In this document: in pieces, positions 20,391 to 31,016 of the stretch
Numbering within the stretch: position 1 is the first letter of the stretch
How the letters are laid out: every line of letters begins with the position of its first letter
Assembly (NCBI GenBank): GCA_013368325.1
Contig: JAACJK010000222.1
Location: 723,709 to 787,708 of the forward strand
Length of the DNA stretch: 64,000 bases
Origin: Ephemerocybe angulata
Taxonomy: Eukaryota > Basidiomycota > Agaricomycetes > Agaricales > Psathyrellaceae
Reading direction: 5' to 3'
Notes under the pieces: generated by a model
What the model was told of the DNA's origin: nothing
Databases searched by the model: none
The model's input: the letters and a program-made list of their open reading frames with translations, nothing else
Made by a program: the position numbers and the translations under genes

Positions 20391-21583
20391 TTACCTCCAA
20401 ACGAACGGCTCCCCAATACTCAAGTAAGTACCCTTCCTGTCGCATACCATGTTCCAGTCCAACACCTCGAAAGCTTGACCTTGGATTGGAATACTCGGGC
20501 GCATAGGATCAGCTGCATTAGCAGGTCAGTGTCGTAAATGTACTTTGGACTGAGCCTTTCAGTGGCTCACCAGTTCCGTCTCTGGGGATGGTCCAACAGT
20601 ACGCGTCTCCCAGTCGTCTACATCCTGTTTCCGCCGATAAATATGTTTTGTGAGCGTATGGTGGGCCTTGTACTGTCGTGAATCGGTATGTACGGTCGGC
20701 CGCTCTAATCTCGTAGTCGCGTGGCTGTTCAGGGTCTTGCGGTATATGGTTTCTTAATGCGAATCCAAGCCCGTGTTTGAAGGTGGTCCTAGCGAAAGGA
20801 GATCCCGCTTCGTACCCTGTCATATAGCACGTTAGAGGGGCTACATATTGGGAGTGGGGCATTGACCGTTCATAAGCATACCCGTCAGTTATATGCCTTC
20901 TGGGTGGACCAGCAGAAATGACACTCACTGATAGCTGCCCCGAGAACATGCCTGTACGGTTCGCACCTTATGAGATGCACATTGATCGTGATTCTATCCC
21001 CCCTGCGTTTGCGGCTGTACTGGAATCTGTGTCCTATATGGGCTTCTGGTGTGCAGCTCCTGTCTTCTGCGAGGGACCAAGCGGCTTTGGCTACGCCGCT
21101 TCGTCGAAGTAAAATCCCTATGTCCTCTTTCGTCGAGCGCTTCTGTCCGCCGCGGGTATGATCCTGCTTGAAGCCGTCGTCCTCCAGTAGCCTGTTCACT
21201 TGGTGGTACTTGCTGAGAGTCGTGCAGATATCCAGAGGGGTGCTTGCCGAAGGGCATCGAAGCAGGAATCGTAATACAGCTTCCCCGTATATCATGGCGT
21301 TTCTTCCGTCCAGGAGGGCGAGAAGCGTGGCTGCCCTGGGAACATACAACCTAACGAATGTCTCGAAATCCCAAGCTCTGCGCGCGTAACCGTAATACCA
21401 GAACCGGAGACGAGAATTTAGCTTTCCGAGCGTAGGGAGCGTCCAAGCTGGTATTGTGGCCATGGCGATTTCAACCAACTTGTCTGGAGCAGTGAGAATG
21501 AATCTCTCGAAACTCCCCATTTGATGCTGCATCGACGAGCACGCATTCGACATGTTGGAAGCAAAGGAACAGTGTCGAGGCAA
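20391..21583 (-). CDS. F-box/nucleotidyltransferase-like family, member 1
   Basis: Three exons: 21583-20929, 20840-20571 and 20512-20391, phases 1 and 1; 348 aa. It belongs to a family with five members in this window (331-349 aa). An N-terminal F-box-like helical region (APDKLVEIAMATIPAWTLPT) is followed by the position where other members have GGS or GS and DLD; here it reads YGEAVLRFLLR ... STPLDICTTL, so the glycine pair and first carboxylate are lost. The conserved last exon is FEVLDWNMVCDRKGTYLSIG. The start could be the second Met at 21553. It is divergently oriented to the ribonucleotide-reductase-like gene, with 505 bp between the two ATGs. Function unknown; the nucleotidyltransferase resemblance is by motif only. 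Confidence 0.7.
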
Positions 21584-22037
21584 ATCAGCTGGTTTTATGG
21601 TCAGTGACCGTGGGATATGATCTCTCGGGTTTATCCGTTGACTTCCGTCTTAATCTGTTTGACTCATCCTCTCCGTGCGGGCTAGCTCAGATGCTCTCCC
21701 CCTTCCTGCGTTGTCCCTCTCATTCCCGGGCCCTTACTAGGTGGTCTCTTTATAAGCTGGTCTCTACTCCTCTGGGTCGTTCTCTCCCTAGGTATGTATA
21801 ATCCACTCCTCCATATCCGTGATTATCGTACCTTTCCTTTGTTCAAGCTGCGAGCGGATGTGGGCTCCATCGCAGGGTGTGCGCGGCCTTCCGATCTCTA
21901 ACTTACCCAGTCTCCGTCTTATTCAGGCGTTTTCGATAGTCCGTTATATCGAGAGTACCTCATTGGGTTATACCCGCCCTTATCCCTAGGTGATTTCTCG
22001 TTCGTCTATTTGAATCCACTGCCTCTGTTTCTTGACC

Positions 22038-22043
22038 TATAAA
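22038..22043 (+). promoter_or_regulatory. TATA box of the RNR-like gene
   Basis: TATAAA (context CTATAAAGC) 51 bp before the ATG at 22089. It lies in the 505-bp region shared with the divergent gene at 20391-21583. A TATAAAG on the other strand at about 21748-21754 could serve that neighbour. Confidence 0.55.
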
Positions 22044-22088
22044 GCCCCTGACCTAATGGGCTGTTTTAGACTAACGTCATCCTCTAAC

Positions 22089-25000
22089 ATGCCCGTCTTG
22101 CATCCTGAAGAGTACGACTGCTTTGTGACTAAAAGAAGTTGGTTTTCTTTTGCGTTTTTCCAGAGCCGAACTAATTCATAATCTTATTTGTTTAGATGGG
22201 TAGGGTCTCTCCCTTGCTTCTCTCGCACAGTTTAATCGTCCTCCTCGCTAATAGTACGCTAGAAGAGTTCGACGTGACCAAGGTGCGCATTCACTCACTG
22301 TATTGGTATGATATATCTCTAATACTTTGGCTATAGGTAGTCAATCGGCTACGGAAGGTCCGTATCCCATTCTGATTTGGGACATACTTATATGCTTATG
22401 CGTCTCTAGCTCGTCTCCCAGCTAGGCTTGCCTGAGCCTGTAGATGGGGTGCTTGAGAGGTGTCGTATTACCCCGATTCCGTGATGCCCGCTCCACTGAT
22501 TGACCTGCTATCCAGAGTTGCGATTATTGGGCGGGAGAAAGGTTGCCCCGCTGTAGATTCCTGCGATATCGACGTGCGTTCATCTACCCAGGGGCTCAAA
22601 CCGTCCCTTGTTAACTGGATCCCTCCTTCTTAGTCATTGCTGGCAGAAATTTCAAGTTCATTGGACAGTTTAGGGACTATATACCGTCTACTGAGCGCGG
22701 CGTTGGAACTCAACACAATATACACCGTCACCCGAAATACCTTTTCAGAAGCCATGCGGGGAGCTCATGCCGCAGGTCTGCTTGATAACACTTATATGAA
22801 CCTGGTGGTAGAGCACGAACATGTCTTGAACAAGATGATTCATCCTGAGGAGGATGCTCGCTTCGAATAGTGAGTCTACACCCCTAGGAACATACGTCTC
22901 TTACCTCCATTACATGTGCAGCTTGGCCCTCCGCTTACTGAGATCCTCGTATCTCCTGCGTTCTGGAGATATCTTGTACGAGCGTCCCCAGTACATGTGG
23001 CTTCGCTCTGCGCTGCACATCCATGGCTCTGATCTCAAGCTCGTATATGCCACCTATGGTCTCATGTCTACGTTCAAGATGATTCCGTCCACCACCATGC
23101 TGGCCAACAGCTGCCTGATGGACCGATCTAGATGGTCCGAGTACTATCTTCAAACTGATGGTACTTCCGACCAGATGCTTTCTTCTCTGACGACTGTGAC
23201 TAAGCTGTGGAGAGATGGCGTGCGGGGCGGGTTTGGCTGCCAGTCGGTGCCTGCTCGAAGGTGGGCATTTTTATCTGATTTTCTTTCTGATGCTACTCTG
23301 ACTGACATCCGGCCAGGAGCTTGGTTGGCGGAGTGCTTCAAGCAGGTCTGCGGTCGACATTGGATCTAATAAACTCAGCGGTGAAGTTTACCGGAAGACG
23401 TCCCCGTTGCCCAGCAGGTGATGTGGCGGTATATCTAGAACCATGGCACGCCGAAATTGAAGTATTTCTAAAGATGGTGAAGTACGGGGGAGTAGCAGAG
23501 GGACACGGGAATATAACCCACTACGGGTTGATCCTGAACGATATTTTGTGAGTTGGTTCGTAGCACCTTGACTCTGCCTGTCTGGCGCTTACCTGCCATG
23601 GCACAGTATGCGCAGGGTTCAATCCGAAGGGAATTGGACGTTGTTCTGTCCTTCCAAAGCGCCGTTGCTCACATCTAGCTGCGGTGCTACCTTCGAGACG
23701 GAGTATATCCGACTCGAGGCTGCCGGGGTTGGGACTAGGACTGTCAGCGCACGCGGATTATGGAAGCAGATAATGGACCTGCAGTTGATGACCGGTAGAC
23801 CCAGCATCATCTTCAAGGATGCTGTTGATCGTAGGCACCTGTCTTGCATTTGACTGCGTTATGGTTACTAACATGACCTGAAGCCGATAGTACCTCGGTG
23901 TGTTCGCGCACTCAGACGCCACCCAGCGGGGGTACGGGAAGTGCCCAATCTCCAAGTCGTGCCGCAGATCTGGCGTGCTGCCACTCCGTGGTTCTTATCC
24001 TCCCATCTTTTCTCAATGACGAACGTGAAGTCAATTACCCGGAGCTTGAACGAGTTACTCGGCATGCAGCAGCCATATTGCATGGCCTGAGTGATCGTGC
24101 CACATACCCCATGGCTGATGGTCTGAAGACTTCCTCTCCAGCTCTTGCGGGCGGTATCAGGACGCTTGGTCTGGCCGACATGTTCGCTCTGATGAACATA
24201 CCGTACGATTCAGTTGCAGCCAAGCAGGCGAATGTTCTCATAGCGGAAACTATTCAGTATTGTGCGCTGGACCAATGTAGTGTCCTCTCCCTACGCGCAG
24301 GATCAAGTTCCATCCCTCTAGCGAATCTCCGAGTTACCGCTGCCGCCTCCGCTGACAGGCGATTACGAGCGGGCTCTAGGCGGTACGATTGGACCGCACT
24401 TGGAAAGGGTCCATGGGTCGGCCCTGCTTTGGATGTGAACGCCATTCAGGAACCTACTGTGGATATAGCTCTCCTGGTTGGATACGCTGTAGGTTCAGAC
24501 CCCTTCAGGAGGTGAGACGGATCCTTGGCATATGCTATCTCCTTTGGCTAATAGCTGAACCCGATCTTTCCAGCCTCGTTTCAGCTGTTGAGACCACTAC
24601 GAAAGTCGCCGTCCTCATTCCCAAGCATTTCATACTTTCAATGGAAGGAAGGGGGCTATGGAGTGCCGCCCTGCGCGATGCCATAATAGCCAGACGAGGT
24701 GCGTGATATATGCTGTCGTCTAGTCATATTTTTGAGCTGTCTCCAGGTTCGATTCAGGGCATAAGTTCTATTCCGGAAGACCTCCAGCGTATATACAAGA
24801 CAGCTTGGGAAGTCGACCAGCTCCGCTTGATGGACATGGCTGCGGACCGTGCTTCTTGTTTATGCCTTTTCCAGGTCATGAACTTGTATACGGTGGATCC
24901 TTCATTGGCTTCGCTGGTGAGTCAGATGTCTATTGAGCGATCTACTTATGTGACCATCCAATCTGCTGCTCACAACCTTCGGGCTCGCCCTTTGCAGACT

Positions 25001-25177
25001 AGTATCACGTTCCGATGCTGGTCTGTAGGTCGGAAGATAGGAATCCGGCAAGTGTTTACGCAAGGCCCATATCGGCCCTTTCCCTTACCCCTTCCGTCCG
25101 ATACCTTACCCATTTATACGTCTCTGGAGTGTAGCGGGTCTGGGACCGCCTTGGACCCTATCTGTTTGCCGTGGTAA
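22089..25177 (+). CDS. Degenerate ribonucleotide reductase large-subunit paralogue
   Basis: Fourteen exons give an unbroken 781-aa protein colinear with class I ribonucleotide reductase R1. Recognisable parts: an ATP-cone-like start (FVTKRNGTLEEFDVTKVV); FSEAMRGAHAAGLLDNTYMN; SSYLLRSGDILYERPQYMWL; VAVYLEPWHAEIEVFLKMVK; MRRVQSEGNWTLFCPS; LWKQIMDLQLMTGRPSIIFK; LGLADMFALMNIPYDS; IYKTAWEVDQLRLMDMAADR; TSITFRCWSVGRKIG. Catalytic residues are mostly gone: the active-site Cys of SSCFLL reads WSEYYL, NLCTEI reads SVCSRT (Cys kept, Asn and Glu lost), the YYLRTR tyrosines read RQVFTQ, and there is no C-terminal CxxC. Exon ends: 22137, 22199, 22282, 22357, 22459, 22573, 22869, 23260, 23547, 23840, 24511, 24698, 24916, 25177; exon 2 would be a 4-base microexon (22196-22199). 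It cannot be a normal reductase. An open frame through all splice joints argues against a simple pseudogene. Confidence 0.85.
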
Positions 25178-26112
25178 CTGTACTACGAATTGATCCACCC
25201 TTATTTCCAGCCAGTCGGCTGACCTTTTGATAGCGTCTTAGTACTATATTTCGCTTAATACATGTCCTTGGTTTGTGGCTCTTTTTTGGTTAGATCTGCC
25301 TGTCGTGTTGCTCGTGTGTACCCATAGGCCTGTATCGTGTATGAACTGCTCTCACAGCGAATGGCCTTTGCGTGTGCTTATAGTGGTCAGGAATGTCTTT
25401 AAGATCGCTACCCACAAGCTGCACTCAACGAGGTCGCTTAGTTTACTCTTTTCCTCTCTCTAAGACCCTCAGTCATGATGTCGGCCTCTCAAGCGGCTAT
25501 CTATGTACTGGGACCGACGGGTCGGGCCGGCATGTCTACATAGTTCGGTGATTACATACATGCTCGCTGGACGGGTTCAGTGTGATACCTGCCTTTTCTT
25601 TTGGGTGGTTTCTGTCTACTGCCTCTAGCTTTCACTAATGGATCCTCGCCGCATGCTTATCTTGACGCCGCCATTTGCTTTAAGTACCTCGGCCCCTCAA
25701 AGCGAATTCGCATGAGATCCAATCCTACCCGCTATTCGAGTCTCACTACGGTCATCTGCTGGAATTATAACTCTTGCGTGGTACTGTTGGCATGGATCAA
25801 TGCAGTCCCAGCTTCTCTGTAAGGTAAGTTATATGTCTGTGCTCTCACCTCTTGTGGCTCAGTGTCTCGGTCGGTCTGCGCTCTATTCCACTAGGTGCAG
25901 ACAAGACGTCTCCATCCTGCCAGATTCGGTCCCAGTGGACGATTAAGCTGCAACCGCTTATACATATCAGGAAGCCGTGGACTGTCGAATACTGCACCCT
26001 GTATCAGCCCACCAACTCGTGAATACTGGCTGATAGCCCAGCCTAGGCTTGGCTGACCAGCACAGATTTGTTTGGAGTCTGGCTGGGCTGTCTGCAGATA
26101 AAATTTCAGTTA
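25178..26112. other. No resolved gene
   Basis: It contains a few protein-like stretches, for example WTIKLQPLIHIRKPWTVEYC near 25950 on the plus strand and an open frame at 25601-25822. I could not link them by splice sites into a gene. They may be exons of the fragment that follows. Confidence 0.35.
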
Positions 26113-26490
26113 CTATCCATCACCCTCGCTCGATAAAGTGCTGCAGGTGGGAGCGTCGTATATTAGGTACGTACCTCCTGGGGCGCGGTCACTGCCTATG
26201 ACCTGTAGCCCCTTCAGTAGCCCGTGTTATGAGCGCTTGCTCTTGACAGCATCCCCTGCCAGGCTCGGGCCAGCAACCCATATCGCGGGTCGCCCGCCTC
26301 CAAGGCTACCTCCGGTATCTATGCGCTGAGTACTGAAACCCTTCGTATTGCCCGTAGGTTAGGTCGCACCTGGGTAGAGGATGATAGTGCGGTTAGCACT
26401 GAAGAGCTCCGCTTCGTTTGGCGGATATGCAGACAACATGCTACTAAGAGGAAGAAAGCGCATGGGCTTGAAGGCGTGCATCTACTGTAG
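26113..26490 (+). CDS. C-terminal exons of an unknown gene
   Basis: Two exons join in phase 2 across GTACGT...GACAG (26167-26249). The frame reads KVLQVGASYISIPCQARAS, then STETLRIARRLGRTWVEDDS, EELRFVWRICRQHATKRKKA and a stop at 26488-26490. The composition is that of a real basic C-terminus. Upstream exons are not resolved, so this is a partial model. Family not recognised. Confidence 0.4.
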
Positions 26491-27225
26491 GGCCCTCTGC
26501 ACAGTCCTCTTATTTGCGGACAGGATGACACTGATTTCTGCTTACCTGTACGGTTCGTACGAACAGGCACGCGTTGAAATCGCCTGGCAGTATACCGAGT
26601 CCGGCTGTACATAGCCTATCGACCTCGAGTTTCACCTGTTTTGCTACCTGGGTGTGTCTAAAGGTCCTCCGCTGCCTCCACTTGCCGACATCTAGTCGTC
26701 AGCGGCCCTGCTGACTGCGTACGGTGGGTATTGTTGTCGGGTGTGGTTTGGGTGGACCTTCCTCATTCCCGTGTTCCCCTTTATCCTCTTCTTTGTCGGT
26801 GTTAACCATCGGGTAATGATACCCAACCCCCACCCCTCACCACACCCCTTTGCTCAACGGGATTGGTTTATTACACATTATCCATCTACATGACCTTGGT
26901 TACTCCTCAGAGATTGTCGTTCCAATATGATCAGTGTAAACTCGCCTTGGAGATGTGCGCTGCCGAGAGGCTGATCTGCGGATCTGCACAGGCACGCTTG
27001 GTTGGAGGAGTGGAGTGGCTGGATACATCTGGGTGCCAGTTTTTATGTATCATTCTGGTCTGGATGGAATCCCTTCCGATCTCCAGAGGTATTCACAACC
27101 CAGAAGGAGGCCGTCGACCGTCGTGGTCTATACATGCTGGTCTGCAGTCAGGGCTGGTCAGGCGTATGGACATGACTGTCACTGGGTTCCCGGTCAACCC
27201 TAGCAGAGTGGGAAACCCTGGTTGA
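26491..27225. other. No resolved gene
   Basis: T/C-rich and low in signal up to about 26860. A plus-strand frame then runs 26863-27225 (120 codons) without splice or promoter support. It could hold 5' exons of the broken gene that follows, but I cannot show it. Confidence 0.35.
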
Positions 27226-28600
27226 TCTCTTTCTACCCACCTGTCCTCTACCTCTACCTTCTCTCCTGCCCTTATCGTGCCGGCGGAGGTACTGAAAATA
27301 TATACCTTGCCCGAGCGTCGGACTCTCGAGGCTGGTTTACGAATTGTAAGGATGGAACCCGAGGTATACTCGCAGATATTATCGAGGACAGCCGAAGGTG
27401 AGTCAACAAATTCCTTCCCTATGCCTCTACTCAGTACTCCGCCGGTTTAAAGGTATGCAAGCGTATCGTCTAGCCAAACAGCTGCTGGCTGCTCGATACC
27501 CTTCACGCTGGGGACCGAAAGTCGGAGGAGGACACGAAGACATGCGGACCTCATTTGTATGGGCGTATTTGAAACTTAAATATGGGGAAGACGATGGTAA
27601 GAAGACCGTCTCCGGACGGATATACAGAGTCACCAGAGCGCCATCCGTCAAGCTCCCGGTAGAGCTACGCAGCGCCGCTAGCCGCTAGTTCACTTCCCAT
27701 CTCGACCCCGACCTGGCTCATAGCATCGGTCTCACAGCACATCTCAACACATCCCTTCTACTAGATGCCAATCGCTCCACAGGCGAATTGGGATTTGTTG
27801 TTCTCCACAGATCCGACTCCGATACCTTCGAACTACAACCTTGCCCAAGCTCACCACCTCTCGAACCCGATGCTCTACCCCCACCACCACACACTCCCCT
27901 CCTCACCCTTTTCGATGCCACTCTGAACGGAAATTTGCTGCTGGGCGGTAGCATCGACCTCTGCGCACCGTATATGTTCATGAGTGACTCCACTCTCCGC
28001 CTCCTCAGCAAGAGCGGCACCGTTCTTGGGTCAGTTCACGTCAAACTACAATGTCATGGAAAGCGGTATGCTCGCAGAACTCGGTGGACAGTACCCAAAT
28101 CCCTCCTCCAGACGACTGATCTTTCTGACCTCCAAGGTGAGCCCAGCACTCATCATACGTACATCCCTGGGACGCTAACGATAGATCAGGTTCGGTCCTG
28201 GAGCATTCCTTAACCCTCAACCTTAACAGTTTATTTGTGGTTTCTGCTATCCAGGCAGTACTTCCTGATGCGAGACCGTTCTCAAAGATGACTGTATCTT
28301 ATGTCTTGTCTGATAGTCTGATTGGCGCTACGGAGGCTAGATCGTCCCCAATCTCCTCGCCCACCTCTCAGGCTTCAACAAGCTCCAATTCGTCGTTCGA
28401 TGCCACTGAGCTCTCCACCGTCGGGTCAAGGAGCAGCATCCGTACGTGCTCTACCACTCGGGTAACTCGGGAAATATCCGTACCCTGCGACTGTCTATAT
28501 GCCGATCCTTCTCTCAGTACATGTAGGTTTCCTAGTGGATCCCACTCAAATAGACAGCGCTGATGTCCCTTCTTGCCCTCTAGGTCTGCCGCCTTCGCCA
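27226..28600 (+). pseudogene. Broken gene of unknown family
   Basis: A coding region interrupted at least twice. Exon 1 (to 27397) reads VLKIYTLPERRTLEAGLRIV. It joins in phase 1 across GTGAGT...AAAG to an exon from 27453 reading MQAYRLAKQLLAARYPSRWG and FVWAYLKLKYGEDDGKK. An in-frame TAG at 27686 interrupts it, and the same frame continues for over 300 bases (HLDPDLAHSIGLTAHLNTSL, TLFDATLNGNLLLGGSIDLC). One extra G near 28029 shifts the frame to QFTSNYNVMESGMLAELGG. After a GTGAGC...ATAG intron a short exon ends in a stop. Further protein-like pieces occur to about 28600. The start is not found. Confidence 0.55.
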
Positions 28601-29228
28601 CAATCAGATCATTCCTCGGATACTTAGGTCACTGGCACCCCCAGTCCCTCCGTACATAATCCTAAGTGGGAAGGGTGTACACGATATAGCGAGGTTGGAG
28701 TGGGGGTGGGGGGCTATAGAGCAGGGTACCATAATTTTCTGCTACTATTCCCGCATTAAGTCGGCTTCGTCCCATGCATCTATTCTCGCTATAATTTTAG
28801 TCGTACTGGTTGGTTCCGTATGGGCGTCGCTGGTCTAGTTTCAAATGCATGATAAGGCTGCGCCGCCAATTTCTTTTTCGCCGCCGTCTATCCTATGAAA
28901 TGCATGTGCTATTCCACCTAATACAAGCTCAGCATGCCCTACCATCTTCCGGTGCTTGGCATTCTCACATTGCCTGCGGCATGTTGCCTCTTTAAGTTTA
29001 ACAAGGTTGTCTGCGCCACTCGGTAATCATATGGGGCCATTACGGTCGAGCGGTACATGATTATTGAGCAATCTGCTATTGGTAGATCTGGTGCCTCCGG
29101 TTCCGGCATTTGCCCTGCTTCTTTCACTTGACCAGAATTCTCCGCCGGGGCTTCAACCGGATCAAATGTAGCCTATTCGCTTATTAGGCTCTAAAGGATA
29201 CATGGCATCGTTGGGTGAATGTATGCTA
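28601..29228. other. Intergenic
   Basis: It lies between the broken gene and the convergent minus-strand gene ending at 29229. Only short frames occur, and I see nothing in it. Confidence 0.5.
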
Positions 29229-30372
29229 CTACTGAAGTATATACCAAGGGTACAAATAGTCCCAGACTTCAGGTTCAAATACACCAAGCCTGTACGCGTG
29301 CTCTCCGTTGGCAATCGTCTCGTGTAATAAACTAAGTTCGAATTGCACAGTATCGGCTGGGTAAGACTTGTACGGGCTTCGTTTGTCCTCTCGCACTAGC
29401 TGTTCTGACTGTCCATCTGTAATGCTGATCAGCGTGCGGCTCTCAGGACTTTGATCGCTTTCCTTCGTTGCGGCTCACCTGGAAATGTTATGCACCAGCT
29501 GTGCTTGTCCTTAGCGGATCTCTCGCCCAATTGCAGGCGGGGGTGTGGGTTGCTCGTTTCTACCCGGTATCCCCGCCCTTCGTATTTGATCTTCCATGTC
29601 GGATTCCACATTGAGCCCAAAGTTTCACGTTCGGATGGGTACGCGATTTTATCAACCAGAGTTGCGCTGGGGAATACTGAGACCGCTTCACCATAAGTGA
29701 TATAGTTTATCACTAAAGCTAGATGCGGCAACTAGTTAGTTTCCTCGAGTACATGAATGACGCGTGCTCACTTGAATGGTAGGTGTATATTATATGGTGT
29801 ATGGGGTGCTGACTGACCGCAATTATCTGCACTTTCATTGCTGGAGTATAATTGTTTAATGTGCCCCTGGTCGGCCGTTCGAAGTCGAATATGTTGATTA
29901 TGCCGTCCTTGCCACCCCCGCTGCAAAAGTGCCTAGACGACGTCATGGACAGTACATCTGTTAACATGGGGTAATTCTCCTGCGGATGTGGTAAACGTTC
30001 CACGGGTGTGTAGCCGTTTGATTGAAGGAAACGGCTTAAAGCGGTGACCCCCCCAACCCTCGTAACTATGTCCAGGTCAGATTTGGGTGCGGGTGGCAGG
30101 CGGGCCATGAAGCGTAATGCCTGAGACCCGCCCACAACTGCCCCAGCGAACGCTAATACAGCCCTGAACGAAGACGGGTCGTCGAACCAGACACCCAAGA
30201 ATCTGTTGATGTTCCAACGCGCTTTGATATAGAGCGTCACTATGTCTAGCATTCGAGATGACGTCCTTCGAAGGCATAATACGTCCGGAATCGGCAAGCT
30301 ATCCAGAAATGTGTTGCGCATGCGATTACTGGAAGATATTAGAAACCTCTCCACGGGTGATAGTGCCAGCAT
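29229..30372 (-). CDS. F-box/nucleotidyltransferase-like family, member 2
   Basis: Three exons: 30372-29818, 29731-29479 and 29416-29229, phases 0 and 1; 331 aa. It keeps the clearest nucleotidyltransferase-like signature of the five copies: AGAVVGGSQALRFMA followed by KSDLDIVT, that is hGGS, 15 residues, then DhDh. An F-box-like helical segment (DSLPIPDVLCLRRTSSRMLD) precedes it. The family segment ALVINYITYGEAVSVFPSAT corresponds to ALMNFITSNDAVCLYPELT in member 5. The last exon, DTVQFELSLLHETIANGE, follows the same intron position as in member 1. The first donor is GTCAGT, unusual but in phase. Biochemical activity is unknown. Confidence 0.75.
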
Positions 30373-30946
30373 TCGACCAATTCGAATTTAATGGTTGGGG
30401 TATTGACGTCGTGGGGCAGGGAGTAGAGCGGCGATTCAATGCGATTTGCCCGCTCCGACCGAACTTTAATATAGCGTCCGGCAACTAAACGCCTCTGCAC
30501 AGCTATCATTACGCAATCGCCCGCTCCCACTCATTGGGACTCATGTATGTTCGGAGTGCAATCAGACCGACCTCTATGTTAGCTATCGGGTTCCGCTCTA
30601 CGTATGCAACATCTTAGTCTCACAGACTGGGTGCTACTGTCTATTATGTCGAACCGCCTTTACCCTGATACCTGCGCACCATGACCGTGGCTTCAGATCT
30701 ACCTCCCTAAACAAGAAGGCGAGGTAGTGCCAACATCGGTCGGTCTCGGTGTAACATCTTACCATAGATAGTGTTTCACTCCGTTCTCAGTGGCTCTCGA
30801 CTGGATATTGCTTTGTACCTTAGAAGGGTTCATATCTACCAGATACGTACTAGCTGCATTGCATGTTTACCATCTCTGAGTAGATGGCCGTATACCTCGT
30901 CCTACTCCAGCGGGAAGGGACAGATCTAGATCTCTCCGGTTTATGG
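30373..30946. other. Shared upstream region of divergent genes
   Basis: The 640 bp between the ATGs of two divergent genes contain no gene. The right end holds a TATA box serving the plus-strand gene. Confidence 0.5.
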
Positions 30947-30955
30947 TATATAAAG
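30947..30955 (+). promoter_or_regulatory. TATA box
   Basis: TATATAAAG, 62 bp before the ATG at 31017. The leader between them is C/T-rich and ends CCCACCATGG, a good start context. Confidence 0.65.
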
Positions 30956-31016
30956 GCTTGACCTCTGACCGTTCCAGTATCGTTCAGAACACTTTCCAGC
31001 GCCTCTTCATCCCACC

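Noticed and set aside
22196..22206. TAG at 22201 read as a nonsense codon in the RNR-like gene
   Set aside because: If ATGG is a microexon the TAG falls inside the next intron, and the spliced protein then fits the family without a gap.
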